From Cydia pomonella (Eukaryota; Arthropoda; Insecta; Lepidoptera; Tortricidae), in the NCBI RefSeq assembly GCF_033807575.1, contig NC_084721.1, forward strand, positions 6,696,001-6,760,000: a DNA stretch of 64,000 bases, read 5' to 3'. Both the position numbers and the translations under genes were made by a program. Positions 43,046 to 53,215 of this stretch are shown in pieces. Position 1 is the stretch's first letter; each line of letters opens with the position of its first letter. Under the pieces are notes generated by a model. It did no database searches and was not told the origin of the DNA. It was given only the letters and a program-made list of their open reading frames with translations.

Positions 43046-43420
43046 GACACGAGCACACAATCCACCACCGAGCGTGTTGCCGGCGGTGTGTAACACTCGC
43101 AAGTGATGTCATTGCTAAAATTCCAGAAGCGTGTACCGACTGTACAGCAGTAACGTCACAACAAAGTCATATAGACGGAAGTTTGGAAGGGACTAAAAAA
43201 GGACGACAAAACCTTAAAAGTGGACGTTAAACTGTCGCGTTTGAGTCGTTCTGGCAACACCTGAGTATTAACTACTAATACTATTTATTTTTGAATACCT
43301 CAATTGGTTACACGAATGCACAATCCAACAGCAAGCGTGTTGCCGGCGGGTGTGTGTAACACTCGCGAGTGGTGTCATTGCCAATGTTGCGGAAGGCACC
43401 GCCACCGACTGTGGCGTAAA
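43046..43420 (+). repeat. Two direct copies of a ~100-bp block, 264 bp apart
   Basis: CACACAATCCACCACCGAGC and GTGTTGCCGGCGGTGTGTAA, then CACTCGCAAGTGATGTCATT (43052-43110), recur at 43318-43381 as CACAATCCAACAGCAAGC, GTGTTGCCGGCGGGTGTG and CACTCGCGAGTGGTGTCATT. Confidence 0.8.
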
Positions 43421-43544
43421 GCGTTGCGTAATTACGCGTAACTACTAATCACTGCAGCTTTATCTTCGGTTAGCTTCGAGTCGAGCTTGCTGTTTCTCGA
43501 CTTTCATCTTTTTCATCTTATTATATTACTCCCCCAGCAGGCAT

Positions 43545-43680
43545 AAGGGCGAACACACATACCCACGATACGACGCCGTAACGTGGGAATGTGTGTTGGC
43601 CCCACGATACAACGGCGTAACGTTGCACGACGCTGCAGCCTGAGACGACGTCGTTTCGTTGGTATGTGTGTTTGCCCTAA
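43545..43680. mobile_element. Palindromic MITE, ~136 bp
   Basis: The left arm AAGGGCGAACACACATACCC and ACGATACGACGCCG faces the right arm CGTTTCGTTGGTATGTGTG and TTTGCCCTAA. CG-rich for this window. Confidence 0.75.
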
Positions 43681-43684
43681 CAGC

Positions 43685-43898
43685 CGTACTTAACAACCAA
43701 TGAAAATCTAGTTTGAACTTAAAATTTGTTTCGATAGAATTCTCAGAGATTTCTAATGGCTACTACACAGCTCTCTTGGTGGGGCAGGATATATGTCAGA
43801 CAGAGACGTATGCATGGTATATCATGACACATTATGCGGGATAAACTTAACCACAATATCCGCAGCCGTGTCCATGCGACTTTTAAATTGAAGGCCGT
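43685..43898. other. No feature recognised
   Basis: No motif recognised. Confidence 0.25.
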
Positions 43899-43899
43899 T

Positions 43900-43992
43900 T
43901 GGTTCGAATTCTGGCAAATTTCTCGGAACTCGAACTCATGTACGAATTGTCGACCGGGCACCACTAGCTTTTCGGTTACTTTGTACAGAAAC
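43900..43992 (+). repeat. Diverged SINE fragment
   Basis: GGTTCGAATTCTGGC, CTCGGAACTCGAACTCATGT, ACGAATTGTC and CCACTAGCTTTTCGG align loosely with the B box and early body of the SINE at 58121. The overlapping 100-codon ORF (43834-44136) is therefore at least partly repeat-derived. Confidence 0.5.
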
Positions 43993-44244
43993 ATGATATC
44001 AGATAGGTACGTAATAGTTTTTTATAAACCAGATCCTCCGAAAATGTTCGGGATTGTAGCTAACCGAATCTTGGGTTTCTGTGAAATGCAACCAGAGAGT
44101 GAGGAAGATGATGAGAAAAGCTGGATGAACTGCTGAGTGAACGTTTCGCAAAATTTATTCGTATCGTGTTCGTACCACGATATGTTGTGACGATGTAGGC
44201 TTCACATTTCCTATTTAAGCGTGTAAAGCTATATCAACTACAAT

Positions 44245-44465
44245 ATGATGAAATCATGAGAACGCTTAGTCGGATTTTTTGCCGTAAACCGGTTTTTCTT
44301 TATTTTAGTCCGAAACCGTACATTCGGTCGAAACATGGTTTTTATGCCGAAACCGAAACTTCGGCCGGATACTACCGGAAATACAGTTTCAGTGCGGCCA
44401 AAAAGTTCGGCAGTTTTTTGGGCGAAACACGGTCGGACACTAGCGAAAATCGTTCCGCTTAGTAC
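44245..44465. repeat. Degenerate 'GCCGAAAC' motif field
   Basis: Variants such as GCCGTAAACCGG, GTCCGAAACCG, GGTCGAAACATGG, GCCGAAACCGAAACTTCGGC and GGCGAAACACGG follow one another without fixed period. Two overlapping ORFs here are by-products. Confidence 0.6.
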
Positions 44466-44469
44466 CTAT

Positions 44470-45238
44470 GTATGGACGGCGATTCCCATGGGCTTGCCTA
44501 ATATAATGTATATAATAAAATTATGGAACACTTACGACTTGCGTAAAATATTTATCGAAAATTTCCTGTTTCATTATCGTCAAATATTCATGAGATCCTA
44601 TCTAGACACATTTTGGCGAAGCTAGACATTATCCCATAGTCTAAATTATAAACATTATCAGCGCTTTTCCACCAGAGCACGCTCCAGTCTTGAATACAAA
44701 ATAAAATCTAATCCAGTAATGTACAAAGACCCGCGCAGGCGCGGTGCGCACTTTTTGTTTTTGTTTTCCTCCCCGTGGAACTCTATTCAGACTTGGGTTC
44801 AATTTTAGTTAATGACCTATGAATAAAAGTGATTTTTTGCTTAACTAAATTCCGAAAATGCACAATCGTTTAAAGTTTCCAAATTGCATTTTTAAAGCAG
44901 TGCAGCTTTGGCAATTAATTATTGCTTATAGACTGGCATACTGTTCGTGCAATATCTTTGTTATTATTGAGGTTCTGTTCTCGACTGAATTCACATTTGA
45001 AACTGGTTCCATTTTATACAACATTTTTAGAATTTTTACTTATCACTTAAATCAAGCTTCTTTCGTTTCACACACTTTTTTTGGAAATGCTGATCTCCAT
45101 GTTTGGACAAATATCAAATGAAAAAAAAAAAAACAAAATAGAAAAAAACATTAAAAATGTGTAACATAAATTGGCATATAAGTACACTTTTGCAAGCCCA
45201 CTTTGTCAGTAGAAAAAGGGTCGAAATTTAAATTTAAA
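44470..45238. other. No gene supported
   Basis: The 96- and 87-codon ORFs lack recognised domains. No clear repeats. Confidence 0.3.
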
Positions 45239-45240
45239 CT

Positions 45241-45431
45241 AGGGCTTGTGCACAAATCACGCGAGGGTTTTTTCTGCTAATTTTTGACTACTCATGTGGT
45301 AGATATTTTTTCTTAGTTTCGTTCACTGTAGAAAAATACACGTGAGGTCTCCTTATACCCCTCTCCCCCAACGTGATCTGTCGTGATTTGTTCCCCCCTA
45401 TCAAACCTCGCGTGATGTGTGCACAAGCCCT
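45241..45431. mobile_element. Palindromic-ended MITE, 191 bp
   Basis: Ends AGGGCTTGTGCACAAATCAC and GCGAGGGTTT versus AAACCTCGCGTGAT and GTGTGCACAAGCCCT are inverted over about 28 nt with few mismatches. The interior contains a C-rich run CCCCTCTCCCCCAACGTGAT. Confidence 0.8.
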
Positions 45432-45434
45432 TAT

Positions 45435-45515
45435 AAGAAGGACAATCTTTCGCGCATACATTTCTTAAATTTGCCGTCTTTTCCTACTGATGGAAATGGC
45501 TTGCCAAACTATAGG
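45435..45515 (-). repeat. Fragment of the 11053 repeat family
   Basis: AAATTTGCCGTCTTTTCCTA and CTGATGGAAATGGCTTGCCA match the right side of 11053-11250. Confidence 0.5.
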
Positions 45516-45519
45516 CATA

Positions 45520-45918
45520 TATAGGTACCTATAGGTACTTAAAAAGTTAAGAAGATAACACAAGGAAACATTCACGATACAGATTTCTAGTAGACGGCCA
45601 AACCAACTCGCTGGAAGATCAGCGTTGACTCTCGGGTCAGCAATCAGCATTATGCTCATGCGAGCAAATTACGTAAAAGTAAATATGTACGTGTAAGTAA
45701 ATAAATATGTTTTAAATGACCCTATAATATTACTTTTTTATGTATGTTAGTTTATCACGAAATAAATGATTTATGACTAAAAGCACGCCATCTAGCGAAT
45801 CCCATTATAACACTTTGCCGTCTGATTTCTGCAAAATCTTGTAATCAATGCCTGAAAGTTACACAGCAGGGGTCGACGTTCGTTCGGAGTTCATTTTCGT
45901 GGGCCGAATTTTATGGAA
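45520..45918. other. No feature recognised
   Basis: No motif recognised. Confidence 0.3.
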
Positions 45919-45919
45919 T

Positions 45920-46083
45920 AAGGGGGCTTCCATCAATTGAGGATTTGAGAATTGAGAATTTCTGATAATTTTTTTCCACAAAAAATTACATGATATTTAC
46001 CGAGACCACTCTCTCCCCCAAGTGATATTTGGCTTGACCCCCTACCCCCTGAACACCTCTCGTAATTAATGGACGCCTCCTAA
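45920..46083. mobile_element. Diverged MITE, 'GGGGGCGTCCATTAATTAC' type
   Basis: The left GGGGGCTTCCATCAATTGAG and the right CTCGTAATTAATGGACGCCT are inverted, diverged ends. The interior has CTCTCTCCCCCAAGTGATAT, similar in style to 45241-45431. Confidence 0.5.
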
Positions 46084-46204
46084 GGCTATTTTCGCGGTCC
46101 GAATTGGCACCGGCAGGCTTGCGGTCCGGATTCGGTCGTGGAGAACTATTCTACACAGCGTCAATATCTATACATGTCAAAAGTATTGTTTATATATGCA
46201 TGTA

Positions 46205-46347
46205 AAGCCCGACCAGAAATATATGATCAATCTCAAGAGGTCGCTGTTATTCTCATGTATAGGGTGACAGTTCAGTTTAGTATGAAAAATTTAGTTTCAA
46301 TAAAATTCCGCAATATGGCACGTGATCATATATTACTGGTCAGACTT
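46205..46347. mobile_element. Tc1/mariner-type MITE, 143 bp, second copy
   Basis: Same length and sequence plan as 8353-8495: AAGCCCGACCAGAAATATAT at the left, GTGATCATATATTACTGGTC at the right, flanked by TA at 46203-46204 and 46348-46349. Confidence 0.8.
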
Positions 46348-46349
46348 TA

Positions 46350-46850
46350 AAATACAAAAGCTGACATATAAAGATTATAAAGCTAACTCATATGTAAAAC
46401 ACGCAAACCTGCGCTTCAGTCAGCCACTATGTCCGCTGAAATGAAATGAACTTAATCCACCACATATAATTAAACGAATAGCACGTATGGGACATTGTGT
46501 CCGAAACGTATAACTGTCTACATATTACAAAGATTTAGAGCCTTATTTCTTTTGAATTAAAGTTGAAATTGCATGTGCGATAAATCTGAGATACGACAGT
46601 GCGGAAGTTGGTATTGTATTCGCTGGACTCAGGTTGGTTCCAGGTAATGCCAGCAGCGAATCGATACCTACCTAGATTTTCCGCATAATGGAAACTATGG
46701 TTTGTACAGCGAAATATTATATTGACCTTGACCTAATATGAATATGTATGTACTTTAACAGATGTGCAATTGTATACAAGATAACCAGATAAACATAGGA
46801 TACCTAGGTATTCGCTACGTGCACGACTGTCACGTCACGCCACCTAGCAT
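46350..46850. other. No feature recognised
   Basis: No motif recognised. Confidence 0.3.
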
Positions 46851-46852
46851 CG

Positions 46853-46995
46853 CAAATCACTACATCTTTTAAAACGTTCAAAAACTACTGAACAGATTTT
46901 CATACGATTTTCACCTGTCCATAGAACGACCCTTGAGGAAGGTTTAAGTATATAATTTATTAAGGTTTTTTTTTTAATTGTTTGAAATATGATGA
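46853..46995 (+). repeat. Probable dispersed repeat
   Basis: TCAAAAACTACTGAACAGAT, TTTCACCTGTCCATAGAACG and CCTTGAGGAAGGTTTAAGTA are phrases I recall from a common lepidopteran repeat. No second copy here. Confidence 0.35.
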
Positions 46996-46999
46996 TTGC

Positions 47000-47580
47000 T
47001 AACGTCGGAAAAAATCACGCTATCTAGGAGCTTTAATCGAAAACGCTGCCTAATCCGTTTGAGCTACGAGTATAACAACACAATGTATGGTAGGGCTATC
47101 TCACTTTCATTGGTCTACTAAAAAGTCCTTCTATTCTTATATCTTTTAAGGAAAACTTACTATACCCATTCTTAACATCTAGAAAAAGATCACATAATAC
47201 GAGTTATTTGCAAAGCTATTTACATGGATTCTATGTAAATAGCTTCGGTATAAATCATTATCAGATTAAAGACGCTAACCTTTGTTAGTGCCAAATTTTA
47301 CCACCGCATGCGCTGCGATAACTATCCTATACCCCCTCCCCCCTCCCCATGCACATTGCACGTCGTCAAATAGTAAATATAGTGAATAAGAATTAGATAT
47401 CTACTCTTAATTAAAAAATATAAATGGTGTTAATTGATCCCATGGACTTTCCTATAAAGATATGCCATAAACATCAAAAATATGAATATTTTTTATTTAC
47501 TATTAACAATATAATATATAATGGATATAAATATACAGAGGATTACTATAACTAGCTTAAATATAAATAAAAGAGGCCCT
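47000..47580. other. Unassigned, with a perfect 13-bp hairpin
   Basis: AAGCTATTTACAT (47213-47225) and ATGTAAATAGCTT (47233-47245) form a perfect stem around the loop GGATTCT. No other feature. Confidence 0.4.
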
Positions 47581-47700
47581 TGAGGGACTGCTGGAAGAGA
47601 GGGGCCCTACCAAGAATTCTGGCGGCATTTCCTCGTTGTATCGCAATACTGAACGCAATACATTGTGCGAGGAAGCCGCCAGCTCTTCGGTCACCACTTA

Positions 47701-48226
47701 GTTAGGTCATAAGTTCTGTCACAAAGGTTTTGACTCATAAAATAGGTACAATTGTTTATTTGTATGAACCTACTTTCTTACCTACCTGTACTTCAGCTAT
47801 TACCCTTAAAACTTAGGGTATATTTCAGTGACACGCTAATATTTGACTGCTATCCAACGAGTAGGTTTAGTAAAACACGTAGAGTTGCAATGTTCACAAT
47901 CCAATACACCTGAATTATATATTTTTAGAAAGATTAAAGATTCAGCTTTTGTTTTATGTAAGATATAACCATGTAAAATAGAAAAATAAATAAATAGGGA
48001 TCAAAATCACCTTGAACGGGTCGCGTATTTTTTTCATGTTTTTTTATAACATTTTTCCGAATATTACATAGAATTATGCAAAACTGAGACAGCAAATTAT
48101 GTTAAATTATATTGTAAGTAATTCAGCATTAACGAAGCTTTCAACCCATGTCTATGAATAGTAAGGGATCTGTACCTGTAATTTTTTTTTTAGTCAAAAC
48201 CTTTGTGACAGAACTTATGACTTGAC
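47701..48226. mobile_element. Tc1/mariner-like non-autonomous element, 526 bp
   Basis: 35-nt terminal inverted repeats (47701-47735 and 48192-48226) match at 33 of 35 positions and contain CATAAGTTCTGTCACAAAGG. TA dinucleotides flank both ends (47699-47700 and 48227-48228), as in Tc1/mariner elements. The interior is AT-rich with no transposase ORF. Just outside the left end, CTGGCGGCATTTCCTCG and CGAGGAAGCCGCCAG (47621-47685) form an additional inverted pair. Confidence 0.85.
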
Positions 48227-48229
48227 TAA

Positions 48230-48590
48230 GCAGTTACGTCAATCAGACGCTTCGCGATTTCTGCAAAAAAACTTGTTCGCGCTGGGACCCCATGGAGTTT
48301 CAACGCCAAATGGTACAAAAATGGCCGAGGCTCTTATATTTATTACGTTTCAGAATGTCGGTGCTTTCCGCCGCTGCGCCCGATTTTACATTAGTCCGTT
48401 GGAGGTGGGACGGTGCCAGTGTGTCTACGCAGAAATATTAAAGACGTTAAAAATATAAAATCAAAAATATTAAAATCACTGTTGTCAAAATTACAAGTTA
48501 TTTATACATAAGTTATATTTTTAGGCGGCATTTACCTAAAAGGGCAAAGATGAGAAAAGAGTACCTAAATGACTCGGATTCGTATACAAA
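48230..48590. other. No gene supported
   Basis: A 78-codon ORF starts inside the mariner-like terminal repeat and has no recognised domain. Confidence 0.3.
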
Positions 48591-48593
48591 TAT

Positions 48594-48863
48594 GTGTCAA
48601 AGTTGCCGTCCGATGAAATTATTGCTTCAGTACCTAGGCAGTACTCTCAAAAACTAAAATGGGCCGGTCATATAGCACGCATGGACAAAGAAAAATGGAC
48701 AAAGCGAATAACTACTTGGCAAGGACCAACAAATAAAAGGAAAAGAGGTAAACCGAGGGAAAAATGGATCGACGATATTATAAGAAAAGCCGGCAAAGAC
48801 TGGATCACACAAGCACAGGATAGACAGACGTGGAGCAAAATGGAGGAGGCCTTTACCCGTTGA
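48594..48863 (+). pseudogene. RTE-type LINE, C-terminal tail fragment
   Basis: The frame reads KLKWAGHIARMDKEKWTKRI, then WQGPTNKRKRGKPREKWIDD, IIRKAGKDWITQAQDR and WSKMEEAF before a stop at 48861-48863. The pattern 'WAGHI.R ... GKPR.KWIDD ... W...A.DR..W..MEEAF' is the classical C-terminal end of RTE/BovB-clade LINE polyproteins, downstream of the reverse transcriptase. The catalytic domains are missing, so this is a 5'-truncated copy whose frame happens to remain open for 89 codons. The 3' untranslated part, starting GGGGGTCCATATTG, may run to about 49093, where AATAAAAGG resembles a polyadenylation signal. The tail differs from the one at 6441, so two RTE lineages are represented. Confidence 0.9.
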
Positions 48864-49268
48864 GGGGGTCCATATTGAAAAAAAAAGATCAGTAAATATT
48901 TTAATTTTTTAATTTCGAAGTTTTGATCATATCTGCTTTGACATAATTATTATAGTGATAGAAAAAAATAATTTATATAAGATTAGACTATATTTTATTT
49001 TAATAATCAATGTTGAAATCTTAATAATTAATGCATGTTGAATATGTACTTAGATTAGTTATTCATTATGGAAATAAAAGGCTGATTATTAATAGATAGG
49101 TACCCATACTCATACTTTATTAATAATATAAATTACAGGTCAGGCTTACATGTAAAATAAATGGTTTCAATTTACAAATTAATAAGTCAGTTATGACTAC
49201 TAACATTAATTATTATTAATAACATTATTTGTTGTATTACACTACTTATTTATACATTGTGGGCATCC
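48864..49268 (+). other. AT-rich LINE 3' untranslated region and flank
   Basis: AT-rich sequence after the RTE stop with a possible AATAAA signal at 49072-49079. The boundary is uncertain. Confidence 0.35.
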
Positions 49269-49270
49269 TC

Positions 49271-49510
49271 CGTCCAGTGGCGCCCTCATTAGGAGGATTC
49301 TGTATAATCCAGTATATTAATACTCTAGTCCTTTTCATAGACCTTTGTGTAATGTCAATGCAGGCACAGAGAATTAATTGTAATAGGGAGGTAAAATCAG
49401 AATAAAACGTGCCCCTTAGTTTGACATCTAAAACAGATGGCGCTGTACCGCGCATATTTATTCGTGCGATGAGCAAAAACAATTCTCCTAATGAGGGCGC
49501 CACTGGATGG
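49271..49510. mobile_element. MITE with ~29-nt inverted ends, 240 bp
   Basis: CGTCCAGTGGCGCCCTCATT with AGGAGGATT at the left is inverted at the right as AATTCTCCTAATGAGGGCGC with CACTGGATG. The 85-codon minus ORF lies entirely within it and is not a gene. Confidence 0.75.
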
Positions 49511-49514
49511 TCGA

Positions 49515-50620
49515 CGCAGTCTTAAGCGCAATAATTAAAAATGTTTGAAAACATTGCAACCACACAGACTAAATACACAATTGTTCAATTACAGCATTAA
49601 ATTCAGCGCGATCAGCGATTGCCTATGCCCTCTTTACCGCGATACTATCAATCAATCTACATCGTTATCTCAGCGTTTAATTGAAATATGACAGTAGTGT
49701 CACATGAAGGCGATTGCGATAGCGATGAGGTTATGTAATAAGGGTAGCTGGTTGGCTGATTGCCTTAAGATTGACATGTTGTATAAACTGCGTAATTGAA
49801 TTTGTTAACTCAATCGTTCGGGAGATGTCGCTGTCACCTGCGGTGATATTTCTACATCGCGCACGCGTTTGTTTTTCGTTTATCTTTACCCTTTCTTTTA
49901 CCTTTAATTTTATTTTGCATAGTAATTATAGGTACATATATAAGTGTCCGTGTTCGGCGCCCAGTGGCTATGGAGCACAGTAGTTCACATTTTTGCCACG
50001 TTGGGTGCGATCACCGCTCCACATAGCTCGAACATAGCCGATGGTTGGGGATCGCAAATCCAGCGGGCGTTAGATTGTAGCACTTTATCGTCTGACAGCT
50101 GCCCGTCACTTTCTAAAGGTGCCGTCTGGATTTAGACCACACCAGCATTTCTGCTGCAGTATTCGGCAAATGTCTGAAAGGCGGAGCCATGGGGGTTCGC
50201 GAGCTCTACAGCTCACAGAGCCACTGTTTAATAGCCGGTAAAAGTTTCAAATATGTATGTATCAATTTTGACCGCTCGTCGGGTCCGATCCGTTTCGTTT
50301 CTAACTTGCGCAACTGCGCGAGCGTTACGTGCGCAGGCTCGGTCCAGTATTCCGTTGTGCAACAAACGCGAGAACGACTTATGCGCCATTGCCTTGCTAA
50401 CCGTGTACTGCTTGTTTGATTTTAAACCTTGAATGCTTAGAATAAGTTACATAATCGAACGTCAGTTGTTATTGACGCGGGCAATACTGACTTAAGCATC
50501 ACGGCTGTTCTAATCATGCTCTTTGTAAACCTTAATACTTTGGAATAAGTTTCCTAATCGGGCGTCAGCTGTAATCTCCATTTTCGAAGCGCTGGCGCGT
50601 CAGCCAGTTTAACACTCAAC
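49515..50620. other. Relatively repeat-poor stretch, no gene supported
   Basis: Several ORFs of 63-76 codons (49771-50419) lie in GC-richer sequence, but none has a recognised domain, and no splice-consistent model could be built by eye. Confidence 0.3.
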
Positions 50621-50624
50621 CAGT

Positions 50625-51969
50625 GTATAGTTTCTATTTTCCTCCGTGAGCTTCTACGGGTTATCGTCTTATCTATTGTTTAAAAACCGCAAAGGCGCGT
50701 GCCACTATGAAAAAATGGTTAGGCCGCATAGGTAGCGTTTATTGAATTACTACTCTATTGAGCACGGAATAAGATTCATTATGAACTAATACAGAATTCT
50801 AACAGAATAGCTGTCTGATCTCTATTGGTGCGTCTAAGGTAGGCGACTAAACGCTCTCAAACCAGCTTAACTTGTGACACTGCGATCCGAAACAAAGATA
50901 CGTATTCGAAGACCTCGCTTGCACTGGTAATGCGAGCGCACGGCTAGCTAGCGCAAAGGAAGCAATGTTATGTTTATCGAGGAGCAGGTAAAAAACAGGG
51001 CCGGATTTTCACACAAATATATTTGGGTGGTTTTACGTTGTTTAATTTAAAGAGATAAAACATAACACTATTTAAATAGTAGGTACACATCTAACAGAAT
51101 GGGTTTGTGTAATTACAATAATAACGAGATATACTCATTTTTATAATCAACTGTTTAAACAGTTGTTTGCTAATTTTAAACTTTAAACAGGCTAATTTTA
51201 AATAAACAATAAAACAATGGTAAAATAGTAATAAATAAGTCTGAAGAGTTAGCGTTCTTCAGACTTCTAACAAACTGACACTGTTTGTATGGTTTGCTTG
51301 AAAGAGTTAGCGTGATTTGACTCTAAACGATATGCATATTTTGTTTTATATTTATTTATTTTATGCATACACTATTATGTATATGTTACTTATTTTTTTG
51401 TTGACTCATAATATAAATTTGTATAAATGTTTTACTAAATGTGTACTCTATTGTAAATAATATCTTTATTTTAGTGTACATAATTATAACATATAGGTCT
51501 ATTTTAACATTAGTAGTGCGGGATTGTTAAATGGATATACATATTTATTACTATTTTACCATTGTTTTATTGTTTATTTTTGTGAAAAACCGGCCCTGTT
51601 TTTTACCTGCTCCTCGAGAAACATAACATTGCTTCCTTTGCGCTAGCTAGCCGTGCGCTCGCATTACCAGTGCAAGCGAGGTCTTCGAATACGTATCTTT
51701 GTTTCGGATCGCAGTGTCACAAGTTAAGCTGGTTTGAGAGCGTTTAGTCGCCTACCTTTGACGCACCAATAGAGATCAGACAGCTATTCTGTTAGAATTC
51801 TGTATTAGTTCATAATGAATCTTATTCCGTGCTCAATAGAGTAGTAATTCAATAAACGCTACCTATGCGGCCTAACCATTTTTTTATAGTGGCACGCGCC
51901 TTTGCGGTTTTTAAACAATAGATAAGACGATAACCCGTAGAAGCTCACGGAGGAAAATAGAAACTATAC
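50625..51969. mobile_element. Long inverted-repeat (foldback) element, 1.35 kb, near-identical arms
   Basis: The left arm 50625-51017 and right arm 51577-51969 are 393 nt each and almost identical as inverted copies; only a few substitutions were seen (for example TTTATCGAGG/TTTCTCGAGG and CGTCTAAGG/CGTCAAAGG). Outer ends start GTATAGTTTCTATTTT. A further 38 nt pair (51200-51237 with 51542-51579), so the right arm is continuous for 428 nt while the left is interrupted by 182 nt (51018-51199). The loop (51238-51541) begins with a 12-bp hairpin (AAGTCTGAAGA / TCTTCAGACTT). No ORF with domains and no convincing target duplication. Confidence 0.9.
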
Positions 51970-52212
51970 TCTCCACTACGAGTAACAACAAACAATAAGT
52001 GACGTTCGAAAACAAATTCAATTGATTTGGTTCCTTATTTTCATCCTAACATATTATTCCAGTCCAAACTGGTTTCCCATGTCCCTTACTCTTATGACTA
52101 TGAGCGATTATTTCCAAAAAGTATTCATGGAAAAATAACATTAGGTATTTTTAAAGATCTATCGAATCATGTGCCACAGGTACTTACTTGAAAAAAAATA
52201 TCACGTTTAGTT
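51970..52212. other. Spacer between the foldback and its solo end copy
   Basis: No recognised motif. Confidence 0.3.
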
Positions 52213-52342
52213 GTATAGTTTCTATTTTTCTCCGTGAGCTTCTACGGATTATCGTCTTATCTATTGTTTAAAAACCGCAAAGGCGCGTGCCACTATGAAA
52301 AAATGGTCAAGCCGCATAGGTAGCGTTTATTGAATTACTACT
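52213..52342 (+). mobile_element. Solo 130-nt copy of the foldback end
   Basis: Begins GTATAGTTTCTATTTTTCTC and is collinear with the left arm through TAGCGTTTATTGAATTACTA, with about four differences. It shares CACTATGAAAAAATGG with the left arm rather than the right arm variant. Stops abruptly where the left arm continues CTCTATTGAGC. Confidence 0.9.
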
Positions 52343-52344
52343 AC

Positions 52345-52985
52345 TAGTGTATGGAGTGCAACCTTAAAAATATATTGATAAATTTAAACTTCTCAACACA
52401 AAATGCGGCTCATAAAATGCACTTAGGTACGTCCCAAATTCTGTTAAAATACATCTTATATTGTACTTTCCGAGCTGCACTGTTTACCCTTAGTGTAATT
52501 TACATTGCAGGTGAATTACCGTGTATTGAACAACACAAATCAGTCAAAAACTAGTGTAAACCAATATAGCTAATATAATCTAGAGATCCATAACTTATCG
52601 GAGATCTCACTTATGCTGGTTTGTGTGGCGCGTTGGGTTTCATAAATGTTACCGTTGTAAGCGTTAACTATCACAGCGCTCGCACGGCGCTTACGATCTT
52701 TTGTAAAGGGCGAGTATTGTAGTGCAGTTACATTGGGCCTCTGCATATGCAATCATTATATCGGACGGTATTTTGGTGTCAAATCAAAATTGGTGTTTAA
52801 AGACATAACATTTTTTTTCGTATTCGTATTCATTTATAAGTAGTGCAAAGAATAAGTTGGTACAAAAGTGGCTTAGGTGGTAATGTGTTTTAAATATTAT
52901 ATACGTCAAGCTACTTTACGGTAAATAGGTGCTGAATAATAGTACCTATAGGCCCTATAGCCCATATGGGAGACGGACTTGCAGG
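52345..52985. other. No gene supported
   Basis: Two ORFs of 60-67 codons without domains. No repeat recognised. Confidence 0.3.
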
Positions 52986-52987
52986 CC

Positions 52988-53123
52988 GCGTAGCCAACGT
53001 TACAATCGTTAACGCTTCGTAGCGTAGCGTAGTCATCTCTCTATCACTCTTCCATATTAGTGCGACTGTGACAGTTGCCTTTCGTTCGCCACGGAGCGTG
53101 AACGATAGGCACGTTGGCTACGC
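52988..53123. mobile_element. Palindromic MITE, 'GCGTAGCCAACGT' family, copy 1
   Basis: The left GCGTAGCCAACGTTACAATC and GTTAACGCTTCGTAGCG face the right end GAACGATAGGCACGTTGGCT. CTATCACTCTTCCATATTAG is central. Confidence 0.75.
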
Positions 53124-53215
53124 AGACAGGGCAGAATACTCGCTATATTACGCCACAATTTACTTTGGTGAACCCTGCAACTGTACTGTGTGAAACATTA
53201 AAAGACAACTGCTAT

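Noticed and set aside
43834..44136. 100-codon ORF with an acidic C-terminus (ESEEDDEKSW), considered as a last exon
   Set aside because: The upstream half overlaps a diverged SINE fragment, and no convincing partner exons or homology were recognised.
49246..49503. 85-codon minus-strand ORF
   Set aside because: Lies almost wholly inside the MITE at 49271-49510.
51238..51541. A gene in the loop of the large foldback
   Set aside because: The loop is AT-rich, with no ORF carrying a recognisable domain.
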